Below are positions 53,747 to 63,823 of a stretch of DNA of 64,000 nt, one piece after another (the first letter of the stretch is position 1; the number at the start of each line of letters is the position of its first letter). The stretch covers positions 1 through 64,000 of the forward strand of contig WGNP01000018.1 of the NCBI GenBank assembly GCA_016124495.1. The letters run 5' to 3'. The stretch comes from Hyphomonas sp. (GTDB lineage: Bacteria; Pseudomonadota; Alphaproteobacteria; Caulobacterales; Hyphomonadaceae). A program made the translations under genes and the position numbers. Below the pieces are notes generated by a model that saw only the letters and a list, made by a program, of their open reading frames with translations, was not told where the DNA came from and ran no database searches.

Positions 53747-55921
53747 ATGACTTGGTACTTACTCGCGCTCGGAGCGGGCTTCCTGTCAGTCGCCTATGGC
53801 TACTGGCAGATCACATCCATCATGAAAGCGCCCTCGGGTAATCCGCGCATGATCGAGATCGCTCAGGCGATCCAGGAAGGCGCTAACGCGTATCTAAGCC
53901 GTCAGTATCGCACGATCGCCATGGTTGGCGCGGGCGTTGCTGTTCTCCTGTTCTTCCTGCTCGGCTGGAAAGCCACGCTCGGCTTCCTGGTTGGCGCCGT
54001 GCTTTCGGGCCTCGCAGGTTTCATCGGCATGCTTGTCTCAGTGCGCGCCAACGTGCGCACCACGGAAGCCTCCCGCAAGGGCCTCAACGAAGGCCTGCAG
54101 ATGGCCTTCAAATCAGGCGCTGTCACCGGCATGCTCGTGGTCGGTCTCGCCCTCCTGGGTATCGTTGGCTATTATGGCCTGCTGACCGGCCCGCTCGGCC
54201 TGTCGTTGACGGACGAGGGCCAGAAACGCGAAATCATCGACGCGCTCGTGTCGCTCGGTTTCGGCGCTTCGCTGATCTCGATCTTCGCCCGTCTCGGCGG
54301 CGGTATCTTCACCAAGGGTGCGGATGTTGGCGGCGACATGGTCGGCAAGGTGGAAGCCGGCATTCCGGAAGATGATCCGCGCAACCCCGCCACCATCGCC
54401 GACAACGTCGGTGACAACGTCGGCGACTGTGCCGGCATGGCGGCGGACCTGTTCGAGACCTACGCGGTGACGCTCGTCGCCACGATGGTTCTCGGCGGCA
54501 TCTACTTCGCAGCGACGCCCTATATCGGCGAAATCATGATGCTGCCCCTTGCCATCGGCGCGGTCTGCATCGTCACCTCGATCATCGGCACTTTCTTTGC
54601 CACCCTCTCGAAGGGCTCTACGGATATCATGGGCGCGCTCTACAAGGCGCTCATCGTCACCGGAATCCTCTCCGTCGGCGGCCTGGCACTGGCGCTTGAA
54701 ACCGTGCTGCCCGGCGGTCTCGCCGGAACGCTGGATGGCGCCGGGGCCCTGCTTGGTCTTGTCAATCCGGTCACCGGCGAACCTGCCGACATCACCGGCT
54801 GGAAGCTGTTTGCCTGCGGTGTGGCGGGTCTCTTCGTGACGCTGCTGATCGTTGTGGTCACGGCCTACTACACAGAGACCAAGTACCGTCCCGTCCGCTC
54901 GATCGCGAAGGCGTCCGAGTCCGGCCACGGCACGAACGTCATCCAGGGCCTTGCCGTCTCGCTCGAAGCCACCGCGCTTCCTGCGCTGATCATCATCGGC
55001 GGCATCCTGCTGACCTACAACCTCGCCGGCCTTTATGGCATCGCGATCGCAACCACCACCATGCTCGGCGTGGCCGGCATGATCGTTGCCCTCGATGCTT
55101 TCGGCCCGGTGACCGACAACGCAGGCGGCATTGCTGAAATGGCTGAACTGCCTTCGGAAGTCCGCAAGACGACCGACGCGCTTGACGCTGTCGGCAATAC
55201 GACCAAGGCTGTCACGAAAGGCTACGCGATCGGCTCTGCCGGTCTCGGCGCCCTCGTGCTGTTTGCGGCGTATGCGGAAGACCTGAAATACTTCTCGGCA
55301 CGCGCCGTCGAAGGTTCGTTCTTCTACAACGTCTCGGTCGATTTCTCGATTGCCAACCCCTATGTCGTGGTCGGCCTGCTGTTCGGCGGCCTGTTGCCGT
55401 TCGTGTTCGGCGGCATGTCGATGATGGCCGTGGGCCGCGCCGCGCAGTCGGTGGTGGAGGAAGTCCGCCGCCAGTTCCGCGAAAAGCCGGGCATCATGCA
55501 GGGCACGGAGAAGCCGGACTACGGCCGCGCCGTGGACATGCTGACCCAGGCGGCGATCAAGGAAATGATCGTTCCGTCGCTCCTGCCGGTGCTGTCGCCA
55601 ATCGTGCTGTTCATCGCGATCTACCTGATCGCCGGTTCGGGCGCTGCACTCGCGGCTGTCGGCGCAATGCTTCTCGGCGTGATCGTGACCGGCCTGTTTG
55701 TGGCCATCTCGATGACCTCGGGTGGCGGCGCATGGGACAATGCGAAGAAATACATCGAAGACGGCCACCATGGCGGCAAGGGCTCCGAAGCCCACAAGGC
55801 TGCCATCACGGGCGATACGGTGGGTGACCCGTACAAGGACACCTCCGGCCCTGCCGTGAACCCGATGATCAAGATCACCAACATCGTGGCGCTCCTGATG
55901 CTCGCCGTGCTCGCGCACTAG
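53747..55921 (+). CDS. hppA: Membrane H+-translocating pyrophosphatase
   Basis: This 724-residue integral membrane enzyme uses pyrophosphate hydrolysis to pump protons. About sixteen helices are predicted. The catalytic blocks are [28 protein letters not shown] and [20 protein letters not shown], and a second acidic set in [16 protein letters not shown] and [15 protein letters not shown]. The residue that decides potassium dependence reads [10 protein letters not shown]: Lys487, where potassium-dependent enzymes have alanine, with Thr490 three later, so this is the potassium-independent type. GGAAGG precedes ATG 53747 and a terminator follows. Confidence 0.96.
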   Translation: MTWYLLALGAGFLSVAYGYWQITSIMKAPSGNPRMIEIAQAIQEGANAYLSRQYRTIAMVGAGVAVLLFFLLGWKATLGFLVGAVLSGLAGFIGMLVSVRANVRTTEASRKGLNEGLQMAFKSGAVTGMLVVGLALLGIVGYYGLLTGPLGLSLTDEGQKREIIDALVSLGFGASLISIFARLGGGIFTKGADVGGDMVGKVEAGIPEDDPRNPATIADNVGDNVGDCAGMAADLFETYAVTLVATMVLGGIYFAATPYIGEIMMLPLAIGAVCIVTSIIGTFFATLSKGSTDIMGALYKALIVTGILSVGGLALALETVLPGGLAGTLDGAGALLGLVNPVTGEPADITGWKLFACGVAGLFVTLLIVVVTAYYTETKYRPVRSIAKASESGHGTNVIQGLAVSLEATALPALIIIGGILLTYNLAGLYGIAIATTTMLGVAGMIVALDAFGPVTDNAGGIAEMAELPSEVRKTTDALDAVGNTTKAVTKGYAIGSAGLGALVLFAAYAEDLKYFSARAVEGSFFYNVSVDFSIANPYVVVGLLFGGLLPFVFGGMSMMAVGRAAQSVVEEVRRQFREKPGIMQGTEKPDYGRAVDMLTQAAIKEMIVPSLLPVLSPIVLFIAIYLIAGSGAALAAVGAMLLGVIVTGLFVAISMTSGGGAWDNAKKYIEDGHHGGKGSEAHKAAITGDTVGDPYKDTSGPAVNPMIKITNIVALLMLAVLAH

Positions 55922-55942
55922 ACATCCGGATACGGATCAAAC

Positions 55943-55976
55943 GAAAGCCCCGGAACTTCTGTTCCGGGGCTTTTCA
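55943..55976. terminator. Terminator between hppA and bamE
   Basis: AAGCCCCGGAAC pairs with GTTCCGGGGCTT around TTCT and is followed by TTCATTT on the plus strand. On the minus strand the stem is followed by TCGTTT, so it may serve both convergent genes. Confidence 0.85.
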
Positions 55977-56002
55977 TTTGAAGCTGAATGGCAGCGCCGG
56001 AA

Positions 56003-56485
56003 TTACTGGCCCTGGCGTCCCGTCGGGTTGCCGGGTGTCACTTCGTCGGAGTTCGGCAGGCGAACAGTGCCGACCGTTCCGAAGATCTGCTCCCAGAGAC
56101 CCAGTTCGCGGCCGCGTGTGGAGGTCTCGCGCGCGGCGTAGCTGATAACCTGGCCATCCTCCGCCGTGTAGCGCAGGACCTCATCGACCTTGTCATCTTC
56201 GCTGAAACGGATGGCGGTGATGACACGCTCAGCGACCTGCGGCTTGTAGAAGGCCAGACGCTCCTGGACGTCCGAAATGTAGAACCAGGTGTTGGTGTCG
56301 AACAGGCCCTTCGTCGAGGGTGAGCCGAGCTGCGCCGTAACCGACGAGCGGGTATCTTCACCCGGCTTGATGTCGTAGGGCTGGATTTCGTCCGGGATAT
56401 AGCCGTGGAAATCGCGTGCGGGCGTAAGGCACGCCGCCAGGGGCAGCGCGAGCAGGCTGACCGCCAGGATGGCACTTTTACGCAT
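56003..56485 (-). CDS. bamE: Outer-membrane assembly lipoprotein BamE
   Basis: BamE (SmpA/OmlA) stabilises the BAM complex that inserts beta-barrel proteins. From ATG 56485 the 160-residue protein has a lipoprotein signal with lipobox LAAC (ALPLAACLTP) and the SmpA/OmlA domain: IKPGEDTRSSVTAQLGSPST, WFYISDVQERLAFYKPQVAE and AIRFSEDDKVDEVL. Longer in-frame starts are rejected because they would bury the signal. It is divergent from the bc1 chaperone gene, a pairing widespread in alphaproteobacteria. Confidence 0.93.
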   Translation of the reverse strand: MRKSAILAVSLLALPLAACLTPARDFHGYIPDEIQPYDIKPGEDTRSSVTAQLGSPSTKGLFDTNTWFYISDVQERLAFYKPQVAERVITAIRFSEDDKVDEVLRYTAEDGQVISYAARETSTRGRELGLWEQIFGTVGTVRLPNSDEVTPGNPTGRQGQ

Positions 56486-56560
56486 GGAGTCACTCCGGAT
56501 GGGCTTTGACCAACGACCTAGCGGCAGGTAACCGGGCTTGGCAAGCATGGGAGTACACCC

Positions 56561-57124
56561 TTGACGGCATTTTCGGGCAATTGGTTCCATCGGCGTTCAG
56601 CGCGGCGGAAGGCAGCGGCAGAGGCCTATCGCGGCCTGCTGCGCCATGCGCTGGAGCCGGATTTTTATCTTTCCGGCGGTGTACCGGACACATTTGAGGG
56701 GCGCGCCGGGATGGTGACGGTTCTGACCAGTCTGGCCTGCGCCCGCCTGAGCCGGATCGAGGGCGCGGAGCCGGCGCGGTTGATCCTGCGGATAGATGAA
56801 CTGGTGCTCGACGGGTTCGACGCCGCCTACCGGGAAAAGGGCGTCGGCGATGCCTCGATCGCCCGGAAAGTCCGCAAGCTGGCGCAGGGCCACGCGGGTC
56901 TCGGAAAGGCCCTGTTTGCGGCCCTGACGGGGGCAGAAGGAGCAGAGCCGGTTGATGCCATCCTGCGCCGCAACGGGGTCGCCCGGCCGGACCAGGCCGG
57001 CGCATTGGCCGAATCGCTGCGGGCTATCAGCGCCTGTCTCGCGCAGCAGCCGGACAGCGAAATTCTCCAGGGCCGGTTCAACTGGATCGGGGCTTCTGCC
57101 GGGCAGAGCGCCGCGCAACCCTGA
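56561..57124 (+). CDS. Ubiquinol-cytochrome c chaperone family protein
   Basis: This 187-residue protein matches the CBP3/UPF0174 family that helps assemble cytochrome bc1. Signatures are FYLSGGVPDTFEGRAGMVTV and FDAAYREKGVGDASIARKVRKLAQGHAG. The only usable start in frame is TTG 56561; an ATG at 56546 is out of frame and stops after five codons. In most alphaproteobacteria a DUF177 gene lies between this and plsX, but here plsX follows after 78 bp with no such gene. Confidence 0.85.
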   Translation: MTAFSGNWFHRRSARRKAAAEAYRGLLRHALEPDFYLSGGVPDTFEGRAGMVTVLTSLACARLSRIEGAEPARLILRIDELVLDGFDAAYREKGVGDASIARKVRKLAQGHAGLGKALFAALTGAEGAEPVDAILRRNGVARPDQAGALAESLRAISACLAQQPDSEILQGRFNWIGASAGQSAAQP

Positions 57125-57202
57125 CATGCGCGGCATGTCGCCCGTTGCCTTGCCCCCCGCCGACGCTTAAACCACGGCAAAACACGTCGAATCTGGCCAC
57201 TC

Positions 57203-58252
57203 ATGCAGGCACAGGACCGGATGAACCCCTCGCAGACGCTTTCGATAGACGCCATGGGCGGAGACGATGCCCCGCGCATCGTCGTCGACGGGGTCGCCGA
57301 GTTCCTGGAAAGCCGCCCGCACATGAAGGCGCTCCTGCACGGCGACGAGGCGCTGCTCGCGCCCCTGATGGCGGGGCGCAGCGTTCTGCAGGCCCGCGCC
57401 ACACTGGCGCATGCTGGCGAAAAGATCACCAGCGACATGAAACCCAGCCAGGCCCTGCGCCGCGGCAAGGGCACGTCGATGTGGAACGCCGTCGAGGCGA
57501 TCCGCGACGGCAAGGCAGGCGCGTCTGTTTCGGCGGGCAATACCGGCGCGCTGATGGCGATGTCGATGCTGATCCTGCGCAAGATGGACGGCGTGCACCG
57601 CCCGGCGATGACGGCCGTCTGGCCGACGCTGCGCGGGCGTACGATCGTCCTGGATGTCGGCGCAAATGTCGAAGCCGATGCCCAGCAGCTCGTCAGCTTC
57701 GCGATCATGGGCGAGGCGTTCGCGCGTGCAACGCTCGGCATTGCGCGGCCATCTGTCGGCCTGCTCAATATCGGCTCGGAGGAGATGAAGGGCCATGAGG
57801 AAGTGCGCGAGGCGCATGACTGGCTGCGCGCGGCCGGACTTGATCTGGATTATCGTGGTTTCATCGAAGGTGATGATATCTCGATGGGCATGGTCGATGT
57901 CGTTGTCACGGACGGCTTCACCGGCAACGTTGCCCTGAAAACAGGCGAAGGTGTCGCCCGGATGCTGGCCAGCCACATGCGTGAGGCCTTTACGGAAAGC
58001 CTGATGTCTAAAGCTGGCGCCATACTTGCGATGAACGGCCTGAAGCGCCTCAAGTCGCTCATGGATCCAAGCAATGTGAACGGCGGGGTCCTGCTCGGCC
58101 TCGGCGGGATTTCCGTCAAGAGCCATGGCAGCGCCGATGCGCGCGGGTTCGCGCGGGCGTGTGAAATGGCTGCCGACCTGGCGGCCAGCGATTTCCAGGG
58201 TGAAATCGCTGCGAACCTCGCAAAAATCGGAACCGGCGGCGTCGCGGCCTGA
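57203..58252 (+). CDS. plsX: Phosphate acyltransferase PlsX
   Basis: PlsX makes acyl-phosphate from acyl-ACP for phospholipid synthesis. The 349-residue protein has [18 protein letters not shown] near the N-terminus, [20 protein letters not shown] (beginning MKPSQ), [26 protein letters not shown] and [17 protein letters not shown], the standard family blocks. ATG 57221 is an alternative start. It is followed after 27 nt by fabH, the usual plsX-fabH pair linking phospholipid and fatty acid synthesis. Confidence 0.95.
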   Translation: MQAQDRMNPSQTLSIDAMGGDDAPRIVVDGVAEFLESRPHMKALLHGDEALLAPLMAGRSVLQARATLAHAGEKITSDMKPSQALRRGKGTSMWNAVEAIRDGKAGASVSAGNTGALMAMSMLILRKMDGVHRPAMTAVWPTLRGRTIVLDVGANVEADAQQLVSFAIMGEAFARATLGIARPSVGLLNIGSEEMKGHEEVREAHDWLRAAGLDLDYRGFIEGDDISMGMVDVVVTDGFTGNVALKTGEGVARMLASHMREAFTESLMSKAGAILAMNGLKRLKSLMDPSNVNGGVLLGLGGISVKSHGSADARGFARACEMAADLAASDFQGEIAANLAKIGTGGVAA

Positions 58253-58279
58253 CGGCGGCACACTGGATCGAAAGGAAGG

Positions 58280-59257
58280 ATGAGGATGGCGCGTCGCAGT
58301 TTTATTCTCGGAACCGGCAGTTACCTGCCCGAACGCGTGCTGACCAACAAGGAGCTCGCCCTGATGGTCGAGACCTCCGACGAGTGGATCCGGGAACGCA
58401 CTGGCATCGGCCAGCGCCACATCGCCGCTGATGGGGAAGTCACGTCCGACATCGCCACCGCCGCCGCGCGCCGGGCGCTGGCGGCTGCCGGCATCGACGC
58501 CTCGCAAATTGATCTCATCGTGCTGGCTACGACGACTCCGGATCGCACCTTCCCGGCCACTGCGACCGCCGTGCAGGCTAAGCTTGGAATCACGGGCGGC
58601 GCAGCGTTCGATGTTCAGGCGGTCTGTTCGGGTTTCCTCTTCGCGCTCGCCACTGCTGATTCCATGCTCAAGCAGGGCCTGTTCCAGCGGGCGCTGGTGA
58701 TCGGCGCCGAAACCTTCACGCGCATCATCGACTGGTCGGACCGGGGCACCTGCGTATTGTTCGGCGATGGCGGCGGTGCGGTGGTGATCGAAGTGCGCGA
58801 GGGCGAGTTTGCCAGGGACGAAGGCATTATCACGCACCATATCCGCACCGACGGCTCGAAGGCTGATCTTCTCTATGTCGATGGCGGTGTCAGCTCCACC
58901 GGTACGATCGGCCATGTCCGGATGGAGGGAAACCGTGTCTTCAAACATGCCGTTGCCAACATCTCCTCGGCCATCGAAACGGTGCTGGCGCAGACCGGTC
59001 TGACGTCCGCGGACATCGACTGGTTTGTTCCCCACCAGGCCAACAAGCGCATCCTGGACGGTGTGGCGAAGAAGCTGCACATCCCGGAAGAGAAAGTCGT
59101 CATCACCGTTGACCAGCATGCCAACACTTCCGCTGCGTCCATTCCCCTGGCGCTCGACCATGCCGTCCGCACCGGCCGTGCCAAGCCCGGCGACCTGATC
59201 CTTTCGGAAGCGATGGGCGGCGGCTTCTCCTGGGGCGCCGCCCTCTTCCGTCTCTGA
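58280..59257 (+). CDS. fabH: Beta-ketoacyl-ACP synthase III
   Basis: FabH condenses acetyl-CoA with malonyl-ACP to start fatty acid synthesis. The 325-residue protein has the catalytic Cys116 in [13 protein letters not shown], the histidine in [14 protein letters not shown] and the asparagine in [13 protein letters not shown]. The N-terminal [19 protein letters not shown] and C-terminal [12 protein letters not shown] are also conserved. ATG 58280 or ATG 58286 are both possible starts. It lies directly after plsX, and ihfA follows after 90 bp. Confidence 0.96.
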   Translation: MRMARRSFILGTGSYLPERVLTNKELALMVETSDEWIRERTGIGQRHIAADGEVTSDIATAAARRALAAAGIDASQIDLIVLATTTPDRTFPATATAVQAKLGITGGAAFDVQAVCSGFLFALATADSMLKQGLFQRALVIGAETFTRIIDWSDRGTCVLFGDGGGAVVIEVREGEFARDEGIITHHIRTDGSKADLLYVDGGVSSTGTIGHVRMEGNRVFKHAVANISSAIETVLAQTGLTSADIDWFVPHQANKRILDGVAKKLHIPEEKVVITVDQHANTSAASIPLALDHAVRTGRAKPGDLILSEAMGGGFSWGAALFRL

Positions 59258-59347
59258 CCGGACGGCCTGTTCCAGATTTCACTAACGCGAACGCTAGGAA
59301 TTCGTTAAGATACCGGGCTTAGGCTTTCATGAAAGGCGAGTGGGCAC

Positions 59348-59641
59348 ATGAGCAACGAGACCGTTACCCGGGCTGAAGTCACCGATGCCATCGTCCGCGA
59401 AGTCGGCGTGACCCGTCAGGAGTCCGCCGACCTGCTTGACCGCACCCTCGAACTCATCGGCGCCGCCCTGGAGCATGAGGAAGAAGTGAAGCTCGCCCGC
59501 TTCGGCAACTTCGTCGTACGCTCCAAATCTGCCCGCGAAGGGCGCAACCCCAAGACCGGCGAAGAGGCCCCCATCGCGGCCCGCCGTGTCGTCACCTTCC
59601 GTCCCTCGCCGATGCTCAAGTCGCTCGTCGGCCGCGGCTGA
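59348..59641 (+). CDS. ihfA: Integration host factor subunit alpha
   Basis: IHF bends DNA in replication, recombination and promoter activation. The 97-residue protein has the HU/IHF fold with TRAEVTDAIVREVGVTRQES at the start and FGNFVVRSKSAREGRNPKTGE, the DNA-binding arm with the intercalating proline (GRNPKTG), then FRPSPMLKS. The plsX-fabH-ihfA-merR order is the common alphaproteobacterial one. It is 19 nt upstream of the MerR-type gene. Confidence 0.96.
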   Translation: MSNETVTRAEVTDAIVREVGVTRQESADLLDRTLELIGAALEHEEEVKLARFGNFVVRSKSAREGRNPKTGEEAPIAARRVVTFRPSPMLKSLVGRG

Positions 59642-59660
59642 AGTCCAGCAGGATGACCGA

Positions 59661-60125
59661 ATGACCGCACTCAGATCCCGGATCGAAAAGTCGTCCTCTG
59701 CTTTCCGGTCGATTGGTGAAGCGGCCAGCGAGCTGGGCCTCGAAACGCACGTGCTGCGCTACTGGGAAACCCGTTTCCCGAAAGACATCCGCCCGATCAA
59801 GCGCGACGATGGCCGCCGCATGTTCCGCCCGCAGGACATGGACGCCCTGCGGGCCGTCCGGATTCTGGTGCACGAGCGCGGCATGACGCTGAAGGGCGCA
59901 AAGACGATCCTTGCGGAGCAGGGGATCGAGGCGGTTCTCGCAGGCATCGCAACCTTGTCCGCGGCCACCCTCGAAGCGGTGCCGAGCCCGGCGCGTGAAC
60001 TGCAGGCCAGCGTTGCCCGTGCCTTCACTGTGCCGGACCGCAAGATGCGTCTTGAGGGGGTGCTGCAGGAACTGGCCGATATCAAGAGCCGCATTGATGC
60101 GGCCCGCGCGCGCAGGGCTGCGTAA
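59661..60125 (+). CDS. MerR-family regulator next to ihfA
   Basis: The 154-residue protein has a MerR helix-turn-helix at about 15-80, with FRSIGEAASELGLETHVLRY and WETRFPKDIRPIKRDDGRRMF followed by HERGMTLKGAKTIL. A short coiled-coil-like C-terminus (LEGVLQELADIKSRIDAARA) would form the dimer. It lacks the cysteine residues of metal-sensing MerR proteins. Relatives downstream of ihfA in alphaproteobacteria are widespread but poorly characterised. The tRNA-Pro often found nearby in other genomes is not seen here. Confidence 0.88.
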   Translation: MTALRSRIEKSSSAFRSIGEAASELGLETHVLRYWETRFPKDIRPIKRDDGRRMFRPQDMDALRAVRILVHERGMTLKGAKTILAEQGIEAVLAGIATLSAATLEAVPSPARELQASVARAFTVPDRKMRLEGVLQELADIKSRIDAARARRAA

Positions 60126-60378
60126 GCTTTCTTCCGTCTCTTTCGGTCTGTGTTTCGTTCCGTTTCTTTCTATAGCAGCCGAGTAATGGGCTGAGGCGAT
60201 CCTGCCTGTCATCGAAAATGACAATCACAGCTAACCTGACCCTATGTGCCCATGCGATTTGACGGGCCAGAGTCAAGTTCACGTGAATGCACCGCCTCCT
60301 GGCCCCGTCTGCTCGATAGTTAACAATCCTTTAGGGCGAACTATGACAGTTTATGTGTGATTTCTATGGGGAAGCTGC
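60126..60378. other. Intergenic region before the ammonium sensor gene
   Basis: No gene or stable hairpin terminator is visible. The right part is less GC-rich and should hold the promoter of the downstream fusion gene. A CtrA-like TTAA-N7-TTAG occurs at 60320-60334. Confidence 0.5.
60320..60334 (+). promoter_or_regulatory. Candidate CtrA-binding box
   Basis: TTAACAATCCTTTAG fits TTAA-N7-TTAA with one mismatch in the second half. It lies 44 bp before the Amt-kinase start, where a regulator could block or recruit RNA polymerase. Chance occurrence cannot be excluded. Confidence 0.3.
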
Positions 60379-63300
60379 ATGGATGTCACCGTCTGGCTCG
60401 TTTTTGCGGCGTGCATTGTCCTGCTGATGCAGGCTGGGTTCCTGTTGCTCGAATCGGGAAGCGTCCGTGCCAAGAATGCGGCGAATGTCGCTCACAAGAA
60501 CATTGCTGATTTTGTGCTTAGCGCGGTCATATTTGCGGCCTTCGGCTTCTCTGTCATGTTCGGGGCTGGCGCTAACGGCATCTTCGGATTCGGCGGGCTT
60601 CCGGACAAAGTAAATGATGTTCCGATCGAAGCGTACCTCTTGTTCCAGCTGGCATTCTGCAGCGTCGCAGCAACAATCGCGTCTGGAATCCTATCCGAAC
60701 GTGTCAAGTTCGGAGCGTATATCGTCGGAGTGATTGTTGTTTCCGGCCTGGTCTATCCTGTATTCGGTCACATGGTTTGGGGAAACCTTCTGATCCCGGA
60801 CAATCCAGCGCTCCTGTCGGATATTGGCTTTGTGGACATGGCCGGAGGGATCACTGTTCACTCGATCGGAGCATGGTTCGGGCTGGCTGCGCTTCTCGTG
60901 ATTGGTCCAAGGATCGGCAGGTTTGACGACGCCGGCAATGTCAACCCCATTTCAGGCAGTGCGCCGGTGCTTACAATGGCGGGCACGCTCTTGCTACTGG
61001 TCTGCTGGATACCATTCAATACGGGTGGGTTTGCGGCGTACCCTGAGACCTTTGCCAGGGTTGGTCAGAACACGATTCTCGCGGCCGCTTCCGGGGCGAT
61101 GGCTGGTCAAATCCTCGGTCTCGCGATGCGGCGCGGCCAGGCCGTCGCGTTCGATGCTTGCACTGGCTTGTTGGGCGGCCTCGTCTCAATCACGTCAGCG
61201 GCTCACCTCGTTGGCTATGACGGTGCGCTCTGGCTCGGCATCCTTGGCGGCTTGGCAGCTGTTGGCGCCGGCCATCTGCTACTTGTCTATGCCAGGCTTG
61301 ATGATCCGGTTTCCGGCATTGCTGTGCACGGAGTTAGCGGAGCGGTCGGAAGCCTGTGCTTTCCTTTCTTTGCGACGAGCGAGTTGCCGGCTGGCTCTGT
61401 GCTTTCGCAGGTAGCGGTTCAGGCAACTGGGGTTGCAGCGGCGTTCGTGATCTCGTTCGTTCCTGGCCTTTTGACGTTCCTTGCGCTGAAGAAGACGATT
61501 GGCGTTCGAGTCGGAGTTCGTCAGGAGCGTTTGGGCCTCGACTATGCTGCTCAGCAAGACTCGATGAAAGAGGAGGCTCTCGAACGTGTGCTGAGTCAGT
61601 TCGATGATCCCGCAACTGACCGGCCCTCCAGTCACCTGGCAGTTTCTGACGGTAACGCCGAACTGGCGCATAGCTTTAATCAAGTAGCCGCCGCACACGA
61701 GCGAATGATAGGCGAGCTTCGGGCCACAAGAGATGCCGCTGAGGAAGCGGCGCAGCTGCTCAATTCCGCGCTGAATGCGACACAGGACGGCGCCATCATC
61801 TGGTCCGGGGACGGAAAAGTCTCGCGGGTAAATGAATCTGCAGGTGAGTTTTTCACGAAATGGATTGGTGATTTCGGCGACGTTGGCCACGTTTCAGATC
61901 TGGTAGGAAGGCTGCGCGCCCTCGATCTGAAAAGTGTGAATGACGATTTCCTCTGGCTGAGTTCGGTGGATGCCTTCCTGGATTGTCGGGAAGCCATTTT
62001 CGGGCTCGAAGGTGAAGTCTGGATCCTGGTTCGCACCAACCCGATTCCCGCGGGCGGCCATATTTCACTTTTCGTGGATATCAGCCAGCAGGTGCTCGGG
62101 CAGAGAAAAGCGGAAGCCGCCGAGCGCGCAAAGGCGGAGTTTCTTGCGAACATGAGCCACGAGATCCGTACACCTCTGAATGGTGTGATCGGCATGGCAC
62201 AACTGCTTCAGAGTTCAAGTCTCGCATCACGGGAAATGTCATTCGTCGATACAATTGTCTCTTCCGGAAATGCGCTGCTGAAAATCATCAACGACATTCT
62301 CGACTTTTCAAAGATCGAGGCAGGTGGGATGAAACTGGTCGAAGCACCGTTCGATCTTCGCGAAAGTATTGAAAGTGTTGGCAGCCTTCTAAGCGGTGTG
62401 GCATCGACTCAGGGCATAGACTTACTCGTCCGAGTTCAGACGGATCTGCCGGATCTTTATGTTGGCGACGCCGGCCGAATACGGCAGGTATTGCTCAACC
62501 TTGTTGGCAATGCCGTGAAATTTACGTCAAAGGGACATGTTCTACTTGACGTGTCAGGTGTGTTCGAAGGCGGTCATGCACGTCTTGCTATCAAGATCAA
62601 AGACACAGGTATTGGCATCCCCGCCGATCACCTCACAGCGATATTTGATAAGTTCAGCCAGGTTGACGGCTCAGCCAGCCGCCAGCACGATGGTACCGGT
62701 CTTGGCCTTGCGATCACGAGTCGTCTGGTGGAACTCATGGGCGGCCGGATCAGCGTGGAAAGTACGCTTGGTGAGGGCTCACTCTTCACAATTGAACTCA
62801 CGTTGCCTGTCCCGGCCGAGTTGCAGCCCGTAACCCGCAGCCTTCAGACCAAGTCAATTCAAGGCACACAGGTGCTCGTTGTCGACGACAATCCTGTCAA
62901 TCGCGATATCCTGCGCGAGCAGCTGCTCTATTGGAAATGTAAACCGAAGTGCGTGCCCAGCGGTATGCATGCTTTCCAGTTCCTGGCGGAAGCCGAACGG
63001 CGCGGTGTCAAGGTCGACCTGATTATCCTCGATTATCAGATGCCTCACCTGGACGGAGAGCAGATCCTTCAGAAACTGCGCCAAACCACAACCTACCGGA
63101 ATACCCCTGTCATCGTCCTGAGCTCGGTTGATTCGCCAAGTCTGGCCGCGCGCTTTGCGCAGATGGATGTCACGGAAACAATTCTGAAGCCCGCCCGCCA
63201 ATCGGATCTGTTCAACGCGATTGCCAATGCAACCGCCCGGCAGAACGATCTTAATCCATCCGGCGATAAATCCAAATTGCAGTCGGTGCCCGGTGTTGCT

Positions 63301-63732
63301 CCCGCGCCGCCGCACACAAATACTACAGGCAGATTCGTTGACGTTCTGGTGGCTGAAGACAATGCGGTGAATCAAAACTTCATGCGGGCCCTTCTTGGCT
63401 CGCTCGACCTGACCTATGAAATAGTCAGTGACGGAGAAGCTGCCGTTTCAGCTTGGAAGCAATTGAGCCCAAAAGTTATCCTGATGGACGTCTCCATGCC
63501 GAAGATGAGCGGCATTGAGGCGACGGCCGCGATACGTGAAATTGAGCGGCAAGAAGGTCGAAACGTTACCACACGGATTGTCGCAGTCACTGCGCACGTC
63601 TTGAATGACAGTGAGGCCCGCTATCGCGGTGCCGGGATGGACGGCTTCGTCTCGAAGCCAATCATCATCGACGCACTGAAAGCAAACCTCGCGGTCTGGC
63701 TCGGACGGTCTCTCGAACGCAGGTCTGCTTAA
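60379..63732 (+). CDS. Ammonium transporter-hybrid histidine kinase fusion
   Basis: The 1117-residue protein joins an Amt domain to a sensor kinase. Residues 1-385 form an Amt/Rh channel of about eleven helices with the twin histidines His161 (GGITVHSIGAW) and His317 (IAVHGVSGA) and Asp153 conserved, so it can probably bind and perhaps conduct ammonium. A coiled-coil linker and a PAS-like domain (about 445-575) follow. The kinase core has His594 in MSHEIRTPLNG, the N box in LNLVGNAVKF and GTGLGLAI. Two receiver domains carry phospho-acceptors Asp885 (ILDYQMP) and Asp1037 (LMDVSMP). It is transcribed alone, with no glnK or output regulator gene beside it. Ammonium-dependent signalling is inferred. 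Confidence 0.93.
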   Translation: MDVTVWLVFAACIVLLMQAGFLLLESGSVRAKNAANVAHKNIADFVLSAVIFAAFGFSVMFGAGANGIFGFGGLPDKVNDVPIEAYLLFQLAFCSVAATIASGILSERVKFGAYIVGVIVVSGLVYPVFGHMVWGNLLIPDNPALLSDIGFVDMAGGITVHSIGAWFGLAALLVIGPRIGRFDDAGNVNPISGSAPVLTMAGTLLLLVCWIPFNTGGFAAYPETFARVGQNTILAAASGAMAGQILGLAMRRGQAVAFDACTGLLGGLVSITSAAHLVGYDGALWLGILGGLAAVGAGHLLLVYARLDDPVSGIAVHGVSGAVGSLCFPFFATSELPAGSVLSQVAVQATGVAAAFVISFVPGLLTFLALKKTIGVRVGVRQERLGLDYAAQQDSMKEEALERVLSQFDDPATDRPSSHLAVSDGNAELAHSFNQVAAAHERMIGELRATRDAAEEAAQLLNSALNATQDGAIIWSGDGKVSRVNESAGEFFTKWIGDFGDVGHVSDLVGRLRALDLKSVNDDFLWLSSVDAFLDCREAIFGLEGEVWILVRTNPIPAGGHISLFVDISQQVLGQRKAEAAERAKAEFLANMSHEIRTPLNGVIGMAQLLQSSSLASREMSFVDTIVSSGNALLKIINDILDFSKIEAGGMKLVEAPFDLRESIESVGSLLSGVASTQGIDLLVRVQTDLPDLYVGDAGRIRQVLLNLVGNAVKFTSKGHVLLDVSGVFEGGHARLAIKIKDTGIGIPADHLTAIFDKFSQVDGSASRQHDGTGLGLAITSRLVELMGGRISVESTLGEGSLFTIELTLPVPAELQPVTRSLQTKSIQGTQVLVVDDNPVNRDILREQLLYWKCKPKCVPSGMHAFQFLAEAERRGVKVDLIILDYQMPHLDGEQILQKLRQTTTYRNTPVIVLSSVDSPSLAARFAQMDVTETILKPARQSDLFNAIANATARQNDLNPSGDKSKLQSVPGVAPAPPHTNTTGRFVDVLVAEDNAVNQNFMRALLGSLDLTYEIVSDGEAAVSAWKQLSPKVILMDVSMPKMSGIEATAAIREIERQEGRNVTTRIVAVTAHVLNDSEARYRGAGMDGFVSKPIIIDALKANLAVWLGRSLERRSA

Positions 63733-63823
63733 CTCTCTGTCCCGGCCGCATGGCTTTATCATTTCGCATCATTGGTTTCAGCGGGGCGATGTCAGTGGAC
63801 GCGGCTTTGAGCCAGGGTGGGCG

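Noticed and set aside
60126-60378. tRNA-Pro expected downstream of the ihfA-merR pair
   Set aside because: No cloverleaf or GGTTCGAATCC-type T arm can be found in this stretch.
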